22,170 nt of DNA, from IMG/VR virus record IMGVR_UViG_3300030380_004602, positions 1 to 22,170 of that record; one strand, written 5' to 3'. Below are positions 14,722 to 22,170 of the stretch, in pieces. The notes beneath the pieces are model-generated. The model was given only the letters and a program-made list of their open reading frames with translations, did no database searches and had not been told where the DNA came from. Position numbers and translations under genes: made by a program. Source of the stretch: a virus. The first letter of the stretch is position 1. The number at the start of each line of letters is the position of its first letter.

Positions 14722-17700
14722 CTAAGGACAATTCGTTGTCGTACAGTTGCTTGTAAACGCTGAACCATTCCAGTATCTATAACTGCTTCCGTTATTATAG
14801 TAGCCCGGTAACGCTGCTCTGTTACAGTCACTTTGTCTGTCTAAAGCGGTTGCCGTGCAGAAGTCACTTGTGTTAATATAGAAAGTAGCATAATTAGCAC
14901 ATAAGAAGTTTGTGTCAGAAATAAATTCTAAACTCACACTATTACATGTAACTGCAGGAGCAGGAGTAGGCACAGGAGCAGGCGCAGGAGAAGGAGCGCC
15001 TTGACAAGCTGTACAATCTGCGTAACTTGTGTAAGAAGTGTAGTCATTAGTATTTTCTGTTCCCCCATCATCTTGATATTCATAACAAGTTCCACTTACA
15101 TCTAACACATTAGCAACACTGCCTAAATTTGTTCCGAATGGAGCTCTTATGTCAATCAAAACATCTCCACTACATTCTAGGTATCTAGCATATAAATATG
15201 TAGGAGCTGGAACTGGTATTGGAGCTGGTACAGGAATAGGTGCTGGCACTGGGCTAGGTGTAGGAGTACAAGCTGCATCTACACATCCACTTGGATATTG
15301 ATTCAATACTGTTGCACTAAAGTCAGCACTTGAACTTGGATTAGTATCATTAATGTACCAACAATAAGTACCATTCATATATCCAGGCGCATTTAATTTT
15401 AATGCAAAATTTAATGGATAACCTGTTTGTGTTAGCTCTACATAAAAAGTTGAACCGCCGCCATCACATCTTTTCATTTCATAAACCTGTGTTGAAGGTG
15501 CAGATGGTACAGGCGCAGGAACTGGTGCAGGTGGACAACCTGTTTCACTTGATATTAATTGTATATTTTGACAAGGAGATCCTTGGTCTGTAGGCACTCC
15601 TGGTGTTGAATTATAATAATAAAATATATTATTACTTGCGCCACCTATAAATCTTTGATTTGCACCTGGAGCACTTGAGAATGACTCATAACATCCTGGA
15701 CTTCCATCACAAGAAATTAGGAAATAAAATAACGGCGCACTCGGAACAGGTGATGCAGGCGCAGGTATAGGCGCAGGTATAGGCGCTGGCACTGGTATCG
15801 GTATAGGCGCTGGCACTGGGCTTGTTGGACTAGGTGTTGGGACTGGCACTGGTATCGGTGTTGGAACTGGTGAAACCGGTGTTGGGCTAGGGCCAGGTGT
15901 CGGTGTTACTATATCTCTATAATCCCAAATTAAATATAAATTACTTTCTCCTGTTGATGGCATAGTAAAGTCTGCTGAATAAACAGTTGGAGCACCTGTT
16001 GTATCAATCGGTGTAGCTGTCGTTGCTGCAGCCAATAAACTAGTAATGTCACTTATACTGTTAGCGTAAGTTGTATTGCTTCTTAAATATCTAAAGTTGT
16101 TTAATGAAGCGTCAAACACAAAGTCATCAAAGTTAATTTTGTTAGAATACATTGTTACAGTAGAACCGTCTGGTGGTATTGCTAAACCTTGACCTCCTGA
16201 TATTAATGTGTATTGAGAAACAATAAACGTGGTTGTTCCTGTGCCGAATAATACCAAGTCTGATTGAACAGTAGATGTCGTACTGCCGTCTGTCCAGTTA
16301 AATTCATTGTGTATATATTTTCCAGCATCAGTAGGTTTTGTTACACAAACACTGTATAAGTTTATAGGTGTGGCAACTGGACAACTCATTGTAATTTGAA
16401 TGGTGTCATTTTCTGTTGAGTCCGTGCTTACTATAACGGTTGCTTGTTGTTCAGATGTTGAATTTTTAGGGAATGTAAATGATCCGTCTTGATAAACCGC
16501 TCCAGAAGTATAAGTTACACCATTATATATTACTTGAATAGTATAATTTACCAGAGAACCAGCGGAAGTTTCTGTTATTAATTGATTGCCCGCTTCATCT
16601 GTCATTAATACACTTGTTTCAGAGATTATGTCTTGCTCACCTTCATTAGGAACTACATAACTAACTGTGACTGTTCCAACTTCTTGTGTAACATCTACAC
16701 AATATGTAAAGTTTTGAGATGCTTTTACAGTTACATCTTTACTTACACCACACGCTAAACAAAGAGGGACTTCAGGTTTTAAAATAGTGTTAGATGTTAA
16801 AACATATTCGTTCATGTAAGGATCATAACCACCTAATTTTTGCGTTGTAAATGCGCTTGTAAATAAATCTCTAAACCAGCTTCTCATACCGCTTTCTGAT
16901 ATAACTACAAGCTGTTCGTTTTGAGCAGAACTTCCAATTAGTTGAATTACTGCGTTTCTTTTAGCGTCTGTAAAATATTTGTTTTCTCCGTATGATACAA
17001 AACTTTCTGGGTTATTACTAATTCCATAGTTTTCAATACGAGCTATTTGGTTTCCTAGTATTTCTGGAACTGAAGCTACTAAACCACCTCCTGTAGAATC
17101 AGAAATTAAATTTTTAGAAGCTAATACGTATGATATTTTATCTTCTTGTAAAGTAAGAATATCTGTTCTTCTTCCAAATAATATTTCAATATCACCATAC
17201 GTTTCTTCTAATGGTTTAAAGTTTGCTAATCCTAAATTAAATTCATTAAGTTTATTGACATTTGTCTCGTCATTAAATACACCACTATAAGTTAAATCAG
17301 CAAATCTATGCGCTGCTTTATACTCGACATTAGAAGTAGTAAAAACCCTGTTTCCTAAGTTAAAAGATTTACCAGATATAGAGTCTCTTATCTTGTAACT
17401 TTCTACACCATTACCAAATGCGTAACAATTAAAAAAACCTGTGTTTACAACACCTGGTGTTCCTGCGTTTATATTTTGATTTGTTACATTACCGCTATGG
17501 TTTCCAACGCTGTCTATAGAAAAAGATAAATCATTTTCGTACCACACGTCTGGTAAAGAATCTTGTGGCTCAGTTTCAAATACAATAACAGAATCTCTTC
17601 TATATACAGTAAACGAAACTCTAACTGTAGAATCTGCTGCCGAACTACCTCCACAACATCTTGTACCGCTTACCAATAAATAGTAATTATTATTACCACT

Positions 17701-20418
17701 GTCTTGGTAAAATCTATAAAAATTCTTTTTTGTTGGATTTGTAGCAGTGCTACCCATTAAACCCGGGGCTTGCAATTGAGCTTTAGTTAAATTTCCTCCT
17801 GATGCAGGAGCACCAGTTTGTCCAGATTCAATTGTATTGATAAAAACGTTTTCAACAGCATCAGACCCGGTTGAAGGATTCGTTATAGAATTATTTTCTA
17901 TAGAGTTGGCAATGTTTGATTGAGTAAACCACTGATACATGTCTGTATAAGTATCACTTGCTATAAAACTTTGTTCAAAAAAATTAGTTCTTCTTTCACA
18001 TTGCCCACCTCTTCCTTCTCTTGTTTGTTCAATCTTCATTACAATTCTTGACCCTGCAGGTACATTATAATTACCAGCAGTTAAAAAGAAAGGATAAGCT
18101 AATACAGGATATCTATCACCTTGTCCTGCAGTTTCAGGGTTGACTTTTATATCTACAATATCATCAGCATCTTCAAGCGCTGAAAAATCAGTAGCATTCA
18201 TTTTCATATATGTACCTCCGGGAGGAACACTTGAACTAGTAGGCGTTATAAATCCTTTGTCTTGTGTTGCTTTCTCTAAAACAGTAGCATATACACAAGA
18301 CTGCATTGGGCCAGCTGAATCTCTTTTAACAATTAATCTATCTCCCTCTTCTACTTTTTTTGCGTTTTCTCCTTCTAATAATAAATAAGCATTATTAGAA
18401 TTAGGGTCTTCAAAAAATATACTACTATATACAGTGTTGTATGTGTCTCTATCAGGCTTTATACAAAACTTATATCTTGTTGCCCAACTTGGCGCTCTTT
18501 GGCTTATTGGAATATTTACTTTTATTTCATTTTTAGTTGTTGATGCAGAACACGGAATGTTTACTGTATTGTTTTCACTTACTAATGCAGTAGATGATCT
18601 ATTAAAATCATCCATATAAATTATACCTACTTCGTATCCCCTGTTACTATGCAAACTTTCTGTGTTTGATCTTTCCTGGATAGTAGCTGTTGCTGAAGTT
18701 AAATTAAAATATTGAATTATTAAATTACTTCCGCCATCTTCTAAAAATTGAGCAGCTGGAATCTGTAATCTTATTAAGTTATTTCCTACTGGCGCTGAAC
18801 CAAGGATAGGTTCACCTTTATTAGGGGGAACAGCAGTGGAATTAGAAATACCAGTTTGATATAAATTGTATTGAGGAGCAGTGCTTCCCAAAAATCCATC
18901 TATAGCTGCATTAAATTTATCTGTCAGTGTTACACCTGTGCCAGCCTGAGCATTTGCAACGGTTTGAATTGATGCGTCAGTTAATCCAAACTTAGATTGA
19001 AAATCTGTGCTAGAAAATAAATCATTAACAGGTGTAGCAGATTGAGAAAAATCTTGTTGTAAAATGTAACTAAAAGAAACGTTTGTTGAACCTTGGCTTT
19101 CATCAGGAGTAGATGAGCCAGACCAAGAGTTAAAAGTAAAAGTAAAATCTATATTTATTTCAGCGCCTTTTTTTAATTTGTCAGTGTTATTGGCAAAACT
19201 TAATTCTAAAGTATTGTCTGTAATAGTAACTGAGTTACCAAAAGCTTGATATCCAAAACTTGTAAAAGAAGTTGTTAAAGAAGTTTCCCCTATTGAATTA
19301 TTTTCAAGTTCTGTTGTATATGTTAATTGTAAAGGAGAATTAAATATATCAGTTAAATCATATCCTTCTACATAATTTCCATAAATAAGTCTATTGCCCA
19401 TTAAAGTTTGAGCCTTTGCTTTTATAGGAACATTATCATAAAGCCTTAATATTTCTGATTCAGGTAATACTGTAAAGATTTTACTGTTTGTAAAAGTAAA
19501 AGTGTAATCTGTGTTATCAGCTAGACTATTATTAAGCTTATTAATTCTTTCTATAATTTTAATGGTAGGGTCGTTAGCTTCTTTAAATAATAAATCAACT
19601 CCAATTACTAATGAACTTCCAGAATTATAGGTAATGATAGCTCCATTAAAATCATTTTCCATTCCTTCATTTAAAAAACTATCAGCAGAAAATTCATAGG
19701 CCCCTGGTATAAAAGCTGGTTCACTGAATTGAGAAACAGCTGAGTATTCTCCATTAGAATATTTATATCTATAAGCAAAACATATAAAATTGTCTTCCAT
19801 AAAAGCGTCCTCAACTCCAGTTTGAATTAATTCAATAGAAGGTGATTCAGTAGGTGGTTTTTTTACAACTAATAATTCTTCTGAAGTAATCTGATCTATA
19901 TTTAATAACGGGTTAGTATAGTTAGAATTTATGTTTACTACTCTTGGAGGATTTAAATTATCTGTAAAAAATAATAAGTCACCAATTTTATTTACCCCAG
20001 TAATTAAAAATTGAGAGTCAAAATTTAAAGTAGTATTTACATTTGTACCATTATCAATACTAATTACGTGATATAAAAGAGAGCCCGTGTTTGTGTTGAA
20101 AGAAACAATTAAATCTAATTTACCTGTTGCCCCTACAGTAAAAGATGGGTCGTGTACAAACCAATATATAGTTTCATTTGCACCATCTTCAAATGCTCCT
20201 ATACATCTTGCAGAAGAACTTAATGCAGTTCCATCTATATATTGAAGTGTTGTTATTTGTGTATTACCCTTAGAATTTTCTACTGCACCAATCTCTGTTT
20301 CTTCTGTTGAACCAAGTCTTACGTTCAAAGCGTCAACATACTCACCGTTTGGAATAAGCCTTTCATCAAGGCTTTTATTCATACGGCCTGCAATAAAATT
20401 TCTTTGGATGTTTGCCAT
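14722..20418 (-). CDS. Tail nozzle/stabilization protein fused to a Cys/Pro-rich fibre-like C-terminus
   Basis: 1898 residues. The N-terminus (MANIQRNFIAGRMNKSLDER, then LIPNGEYVDALNVRLGSTEE and TEIGAVENSKGNT) is a signature that I know from 'stabilization' / tail tubular B-like proteins of Bacteroidetes phages. Around residues 1140-1215 are KYFTDAKRNAVIQL, SESGMRSWFRDLF and KLGGYDPYMNEYVLT, also typical of that family. Residues about 1220-1500 are Ig-like beta segments. Then come a 58-residue Pro linker (1505-1562), Cys module A (1563-1628), linker, module B (1643-1717), linker, module C (1740-1806), linker, and a terminal Cys domain (1822-1898). T7 gp12 is about 800 aa, so the protein is more than twice as long; the extra C-terminus probably projects outward. 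It has no signal peptide. It starts one base after the 306-aa gene. Confidence 0.75.
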   Translation of the reverse strand: MANIQRNFIAGRMNKSLDERLIPNGEYVDALNVRLGSTEETEIGAVENSKGNTQITTLQYIDGTALSSSARCIGAFEDGANETIYWFVHDPSFTVGATGKLDLIVSFNTNTGSLLYHVISIDNGTNVNTTLNFDSQFLITGVNKIGDLLFFTDNLNPPRVVNINSNYTNPLLNIDQITSEELLVVKKPPTESPSIELIQTGVEDAFMEDNFICFAYRYKYSNGEYSAVSQFSEPAFIPGAYEFSADSFLNEGMENDFNGAIITYNSGSSLVIGVDLLFKEANDPTIKIIERINKLNNSLADNTDYTFTFTNSKIFTVLPESEILRLYDNVPIKAKAQTLMGNRLIYGNYVEGYDLTDIFNSPLQLTYTTELENNSIGETSLTTSFTSFGYQAFGNSVTITDNTLELSFANNTDKLKKGAEINIDFTFTFNSWSGSSTPDESQGSTNVSFSYILQQDFSQSATPVNDLFSSTDFQSKFGLTDASIQTVANAQAGTGVTLTDKFNAAIDGFLGSTAPQYNLYQTGISNSTAVPPNKGEPILGSAPVGNNLIRLQIPAAQFLEDGGSNLIIQYFNLTSATATIQERSNTESLHSNRGYEVGIIYMDDFNRSSTALVSENNTVNIPCSASTTKNEIKVNIPISQRAPSWATRYKFCIKPDRDTYNTVYSSIFFEDPNSNNAYLLLEGENAKKVEEGDRLIVKRDSAGPMQSCVYATVLEKATQDKGFITPTSSSVPPGGTYMKMNATDFSALEDADDIVDIKVNPETAGQGDRYPVLAYPFFLTAGNYNVPAGSRIVMKIEQTREGRGGQCERRTNFFEQSFIASDTYTDMYQWFTQSNIANSIENNSITNPSTGSDAVENVFINTIESGQTGAPASGGNLTKAQLQAPGLMGSTATNPTKKNFYRFYQDSGNNNYYLLVSGTRCCGGSSAADSTVRVSFTVYRRDSVIVFETEPQDSLPDVWYENDLSFSIDSVGNHSGNVTNQNINAGTPGVVNTGFFNCYAFGNGVESYKIRDSISGKSFNLGNRVFTTSNVEYKAAHRFADLTYSGVFNDETNVNKLNEFNLGLANFKPLEETYGDIEILFGRRTDILTLQEDKISYVLASKNLISDSTGGGLVASVPEILGNQIARIENYGISNNPESFVSYGENKYFTDAKRNAVIQLIGSSAQNEQLVVISESGMRSWFRDLFTSAFTTQKLGGYDPYMNEYVLTSNTILKPEVPLCLACGVSKDVTVKASQNFTYCVDVTQEVGTVTVSYVVPNEGEQDIISETSVLMTDEAGNQLITETSAGSLVNYTIQVIYNGVTYTSGAVYQDGSFTFPKNSTSEQQATVIVSTDSTENDTIQITMSCPVATPINLYSVCVTKPTDAGKYIHNEFNWTDGSTTSTVQSDLVLFGTGTTTFIVSQYTLISGGQGLAIPPDGSTVTMYSNKINFDDFVFDASLNNFRYLRSNTTYANSISDITSLLAAATTATPIDTTGAPTVYSADFTMPSTGESNLYLIWDYRDIVTPTPGPSPTPVSPVPTPIPVPVPTPSPTSPVPAPIPIPVPAPIPAPIPAPASPVPSAPLFYFLISCDGSPGCYESFSSAPGANQRFIGGASNNIFYYYNSTPGVPTDQGSPCQNIQLISSETGCPPAPVPAPVPSAPSTQVYEMKRCDGGGSTFYVELTQTGYPLNFALKLNAPGYMNGTYCWYINDTNPSSSADFSATVLNQYPSGCVDAACTPTPSPVPAPIPVPAPIPVPAPTYLYARYLECSGDVLIDIRAPFGTNLGSVANVLDVSGTCYEYQDDGGTENTNDYTSYTSYADCTACQGAPSPAPAPVPTPAPAVTCNSVSLEFISDTNFLCANYATFYINTSDFCTATALDRQSDCNRAALPGYYNNGSSYRYWNGSAFTSNCTTTNCP
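14725..15906 (-). repeat. Array of Cys modules and four proline-rich linkers
   Basis: Linkers lie at 15733-15906, 15493-15534, 15202-15267 and 14956-15000. Modules lie at 15535-15732 (A), 15268-15492 (B), 15001-15201 (C) and 14725-14955 (D). A, B and C each begin with Tyr, 5-6 residues, then C[DS]G (YFLISCDG, YEMKRCDG, YARYLECSG). B and C then share a central GTYCW/GTCYE element, and C ends CTAC. Module C closely parallels the fibre module at 9776-9973 (CYE...N-x-ND...S-Y...C-x-x-C). In DNA the linkers are 6-base GGNNNN repeats on the + strand. Confidence 0.8.
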
Positions 20419-20419
20419 T

Positions 20420-21340
20420 TTATTTTAGCCACTTATTTTCACCCCTTAAATTCATAAGCAATCTGCTAGGATGAATGTTACTTAATCTGATCTTTGCGTT
20501 TCTTAATAATGCTTGTTTATTTTTTTTAGCTCTATTAACAATATATTCTTGTACACCAAATTTACTATTTAAAAGCGCATATTGTATATATGCGTAAATA
20601 TAATCTTCAAATAGTTTATTAACTTGTATTTCAGAATTATTACCATTTTCCATACCATCTGATATGTATTGTAGCACACATTGTTGGTTTGCCATTGTTG
20701 AATCAAAGTTTATAACACCCGCTTTTTTATCAATAGTAAACGTAGGGTTTATATTGGCTGTTTCAGTATTTAAACCATATCGAGCTCCAATTCTTGAATT
20801 ATAAACATCGCCTTCACAGTCGTTACAAATTGCATTAACATCTCCTTCATTATTTTGATTTAAATAAATACTGTTTAATGCTCCGTTTTTTCTTGCTGCA
20901 TCTAAATCTGATTCTTCTGTATTAACATTATTACCAGCATCATAAGTAAAAGTTGATGATCCTGTTTGCACATAAGAAGTAGCTGACTGAACTTGAATAT
21001 TTTCGGTTAGTTCTAAAAGAGTATTTTGTTTAAACAAATAAAGCTTTACCCAGTTAACGTAATCAGAAGGTAAAACAAATTTCAAATCATCATAAATTTT
21101 TAATTCTAAAGATTTTATTTCTTTGAAAGCATCATAGTTTAATTCTTGTATAGCACGTTTTGCATGAAACAATATTTTATACCTATTCACGTTGTTAATT
21201 AGTGAATGATTTCCAGCATACATTAACTGAAAGTTTGTCATAATATCTTCTAAACTAACATATTGATAAGAACCCCAGTTTTTATCTGTTGGGGTTACAC
21301 CATCATTAGTATAATATTTTTTTTGATTTAAATAACTCAT
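20420..21340 (-). CDS. Virion structural protein, probable tail adaptor / head-tail connector
   Basis: 306 residues. It opens MSYLNQKKYYTNDGVTPTDK and has a helical N-terminal part (ISLE-type helices at 28-82: LEDIMTNFQLMY, RYKILFHAKRAIQELNYDAF), then FVLPSDYVNWVKLYLF (88-103), a CNDC motif near residue 165, a beta segment (TFTIDKKAGVINFD) and a C-terminal helical region ending HPSRLLMNLRGENKWLK. I recall close relatives in Bacteroidetes podoviruses annotated only as structural. Its place just before the nozzle gene fits the T7 gp11 (tail tubular A/adaptor) slot, although it is longer than gp11 (196 aa). No enzyme motif is seen. One base separates it from the nozzle gene and two from the 243-aa gene. 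Confidence 0.6.
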   Translation of the reverse strand: MSYLNQKKYYTNDGVTPTDKNWGSYQYVSLEDIMTNFQLMYAGNHSLINNVNRYKILFHAKRAIQELNYDAFKEIKSLELKIYDDLKFVLPSDYVNWVKLYLFKQNTLLELTENIQVQSATSYVQTGSSTFTYDAGNNVNTEESDLDAARKNGALNSIYLNQNNEGDVNAICNDCEGDVYNSRIGARYGLNTETANINPTFTIDKKAGVINFDSTMANQQCVLQYISDGMENGNNSEIQVNKLFEDYIYAYIQYALLNSKFGVQEYIVNRAKKNKQALLRNAKIRLSNIHPSRLLMNLRGENKWLK

Positions 21341-21342
21341 AA

Positions 21343-22074
21343 TTAAGTATTAGTTTGATTTTGTTGTTGTTCTTCTATTTGTCCAAACTGAAATACATCA
21401 GCTTCTCTTATTGATATACCAGCGTATTGTAATATACGTGCAACTAAGTTATTAGAATCATCTATTGGTAATTCAAAATCTTGATAATCGTTTTGAGTTT
21501 GGTCAAACAAAGGTTCTCCATTATACAAGGTCACATAAGTCCATTTAGGATCTTTAGGATATCTTATATACACAGCTTGTATATCATTAGCTCCATTAAA
21601 TGATGAAGGATAAATTGTTATTGAATTTCCTTGTTGAGTGTAAGCCGGGTATTCCGATGAAGGTGCTGTCAATATTGAGTTAGTTAACATGTTTATTTTC
21701 ATATTACTTACTTTTTCTGCTTGCCCTTGTAAAACTCCCCCGTTAAAACAATTAACATTATTAAGTAAATAATAATCAGAACCAGTTGTTGTAGAAGAGG
21801 GTAGGTAATAAATGTTACCTGCATTTTGAGTTAAAGTTGCGGTTACAGAAAACGTATCAATAACTTCTTCATATCCTAATTTAATGTCAGCATATCCTGT
21901 ACCTGATATTCTTGCATTTTCTTCATTTATTTGCTGATTGTAATTAATAAAATATTCGTCAAACAAATCTAATTGTGCTTGCTTAGCAAATAAGTTAAAA
22001 TCACTTGGCGATATATACCCGTAATTATTTTTATTGATAATTGCAAGTACTGTATTTCTTACAGAATTTATCAT
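21343..22074 (-). CDS. Virion structural protein, probable connector/tail completion protein
   Basis: 243 residues beginning MINSVRNTVLAIINKNNYGY, with a helical start including SPSDFNLFAKQAQLDLFDEY (22-41), a beta-rich middle (YYLPSSTTTGSDYYLLN, SITIYPSS), then AVYIRYPKDPKWTYV and a C-terminal helix (SNNLVARILQYAGISIREAD) followed by a Gln/Asn-rich tail. The pattern recalls small structural proteins found beside nozzle genes in Bacteroidetes phages. It is the first gene of the visible late transcription unit, with a terminator and a TATCTTTG element just upstream. Whether it or the 306-aa protein is the true gp11-like adaptor cannot be decided here. Confidence 0.55.
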   Translation of the reverse strand: MINSVRNTVLAIINKNNYGYISPSDFNLFAKQAQLDLFDEYFINYNQQINEENARISGTGYADIKLGYEEVIDTFSVTATLTQNAGNIYYLPSSTTTGSDYYLLNNVNCFNGGVLQGQAEKVSNMKINMLTNSILTAPSSEYPAYTQQGNSITIYPSSFNGANDIQAVYIRYPKDPKWTYVTLYNGEPLFDQTQNDYQDFELPIDDSNNLVARILQYAGISIREADVFQFGQIEEQQQNQTNT

Positions 22075-22089
22075 TTGAAAATCTTTTTA

Positions 22090-22097
22090 CAAAGATA
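22090..22097 (-). promoter_or_regulatory. Putative Bacteroidetes -7 element for the late operon
   Basis: TATCTTTG on the - strand, an exact TAnnTTTG match, identical to the site before the GNAT gene. It lies between the terminator hairpin and the ATG at 22074, 15 bases from it. No clear -33 TTG is present: that position falls within the hairpin stem. It is the best placed of the four candidate promoters. Confidence 0.5.
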
Positions 22098-22108
22098 CAC
22101 AAAATAAA

Positions 22109-22133
22109 AAAGCACCTAAGATTTAGGTGCTTT
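22109..22133 (-). terminator. Intrinsic terminator ending the unit upstream (right) of the late genes
   Basis: Perfect 11-bp stem AAAGCACCTAA / TTAGGTGCTTT with a 3-base loop (GAT on the + strand). On the - strand it is followed by TTTTTTATTTT, a good U-tract; on the + strand the tail is only TTTCTC. It should stop transcription arriving from a - strand gene beyond the right edge, so the 243-aa gene needs its own promoter or read-through. Confidence 0.8.
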
Positions 22134-22170
22134 CTCGCTGTCGATAGTAAAGGAAGGATTAAATCGTTAT

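Noticed and set aside
15733-15906. CRISPR array or minisatellite, suggested by regularly spaced GG repeats
   Set aside because: The repeats are degenerate 6-base units encoding Pro dipeptides in frame. There are no constant repeats with unique spacers.
22121-22170. Possible C-terminus of an upstream - strand gene reading RFNPSFTIDSEKAPKS then TAG inside the hairpin
   Set aside because: It looks protein-like, but an in-frame TAA precedes it at the window edge, so no coding frame can reach it without a frameshift. The bases beyond the hairpin are left as unassigned.

Overview
The window reads as late (virion) genes of a tailed phage with a T7-like, podovirus-style order. It is strongly AT-rich and tightly packed. 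The host is probably a Bacteroidetes, perhaps a marine Flavobacteriia. That rests on exact matches to the Bacteroidetes -7 promoter element TAnnTTTG in front of four genes, on structural proteins that I remember from Bacteroidetes phages, and on a viral copper-site-like module that I associate with marine phages. Host and habitat are inferences. I see no integrase, IS element, tRNA or CRISPR array.

Layout. At the left end (2-600, + strand) are the 3' part of a calcineurin-type metallophosphoesterase and a translationally coupled 28-residue membrane peptide. They meet the late genes tail to tail with no spacer. Everything from 601 to 22074 is on the - strand and is read right to left: a 243-aa and a 306-aa connector/tail protein, a 1898-aa tail 'nozzle/stabilization' protein with a Cys/Pro-rich fibre-like C-terminus, then an enzyme cassette (a tandem 2OG-Fe(II) dioxygenase/prolyl-hydroxylase-like protein, an O-fucosyltransferase-like protein, a 45-aa protein, a NodU/CmcH-type carbamoyltransferase and a second 2OG-Fe(II) dioxygenase). 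Next come a 624-aa Pro/Cys-rich fibre with a cupredoxin-like module, a GNAT acetyltransferase, and three probable internal (ejected) virion proteins comparable in order to T7 gp14-gp15-gp16. The last of these, 1731 aa, carries an intact DNA methyltransferase domain in its middle. A terminator and a TAnnTTTG element precede the first gene at the right edge.

Main idea. The five-gene cassette lies exactly between the only two proteins in the window that carry long proline-rich linkers (seven linkers) and Cys-rich modules. Prolyl-hydroxylase-like enzymes, an O-fucosyltransferase-like enzyme and a carbamoyltransferase together would be a plausible pathway for hydroxylating, glycosylating and carbamoylating those virion proteins, a viral analogue of hydroxyproline-rich or EGF-type glycoproteins. 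This is a hypothesis from gene content and position, not a demonstrated system. Other notable points are a virion-borne methyltransferase, a recognisable small phage protein encoded out of frame inside that same giant gene, a predicted type-1 copper site in a tail protein, and a 12-A slippery run.
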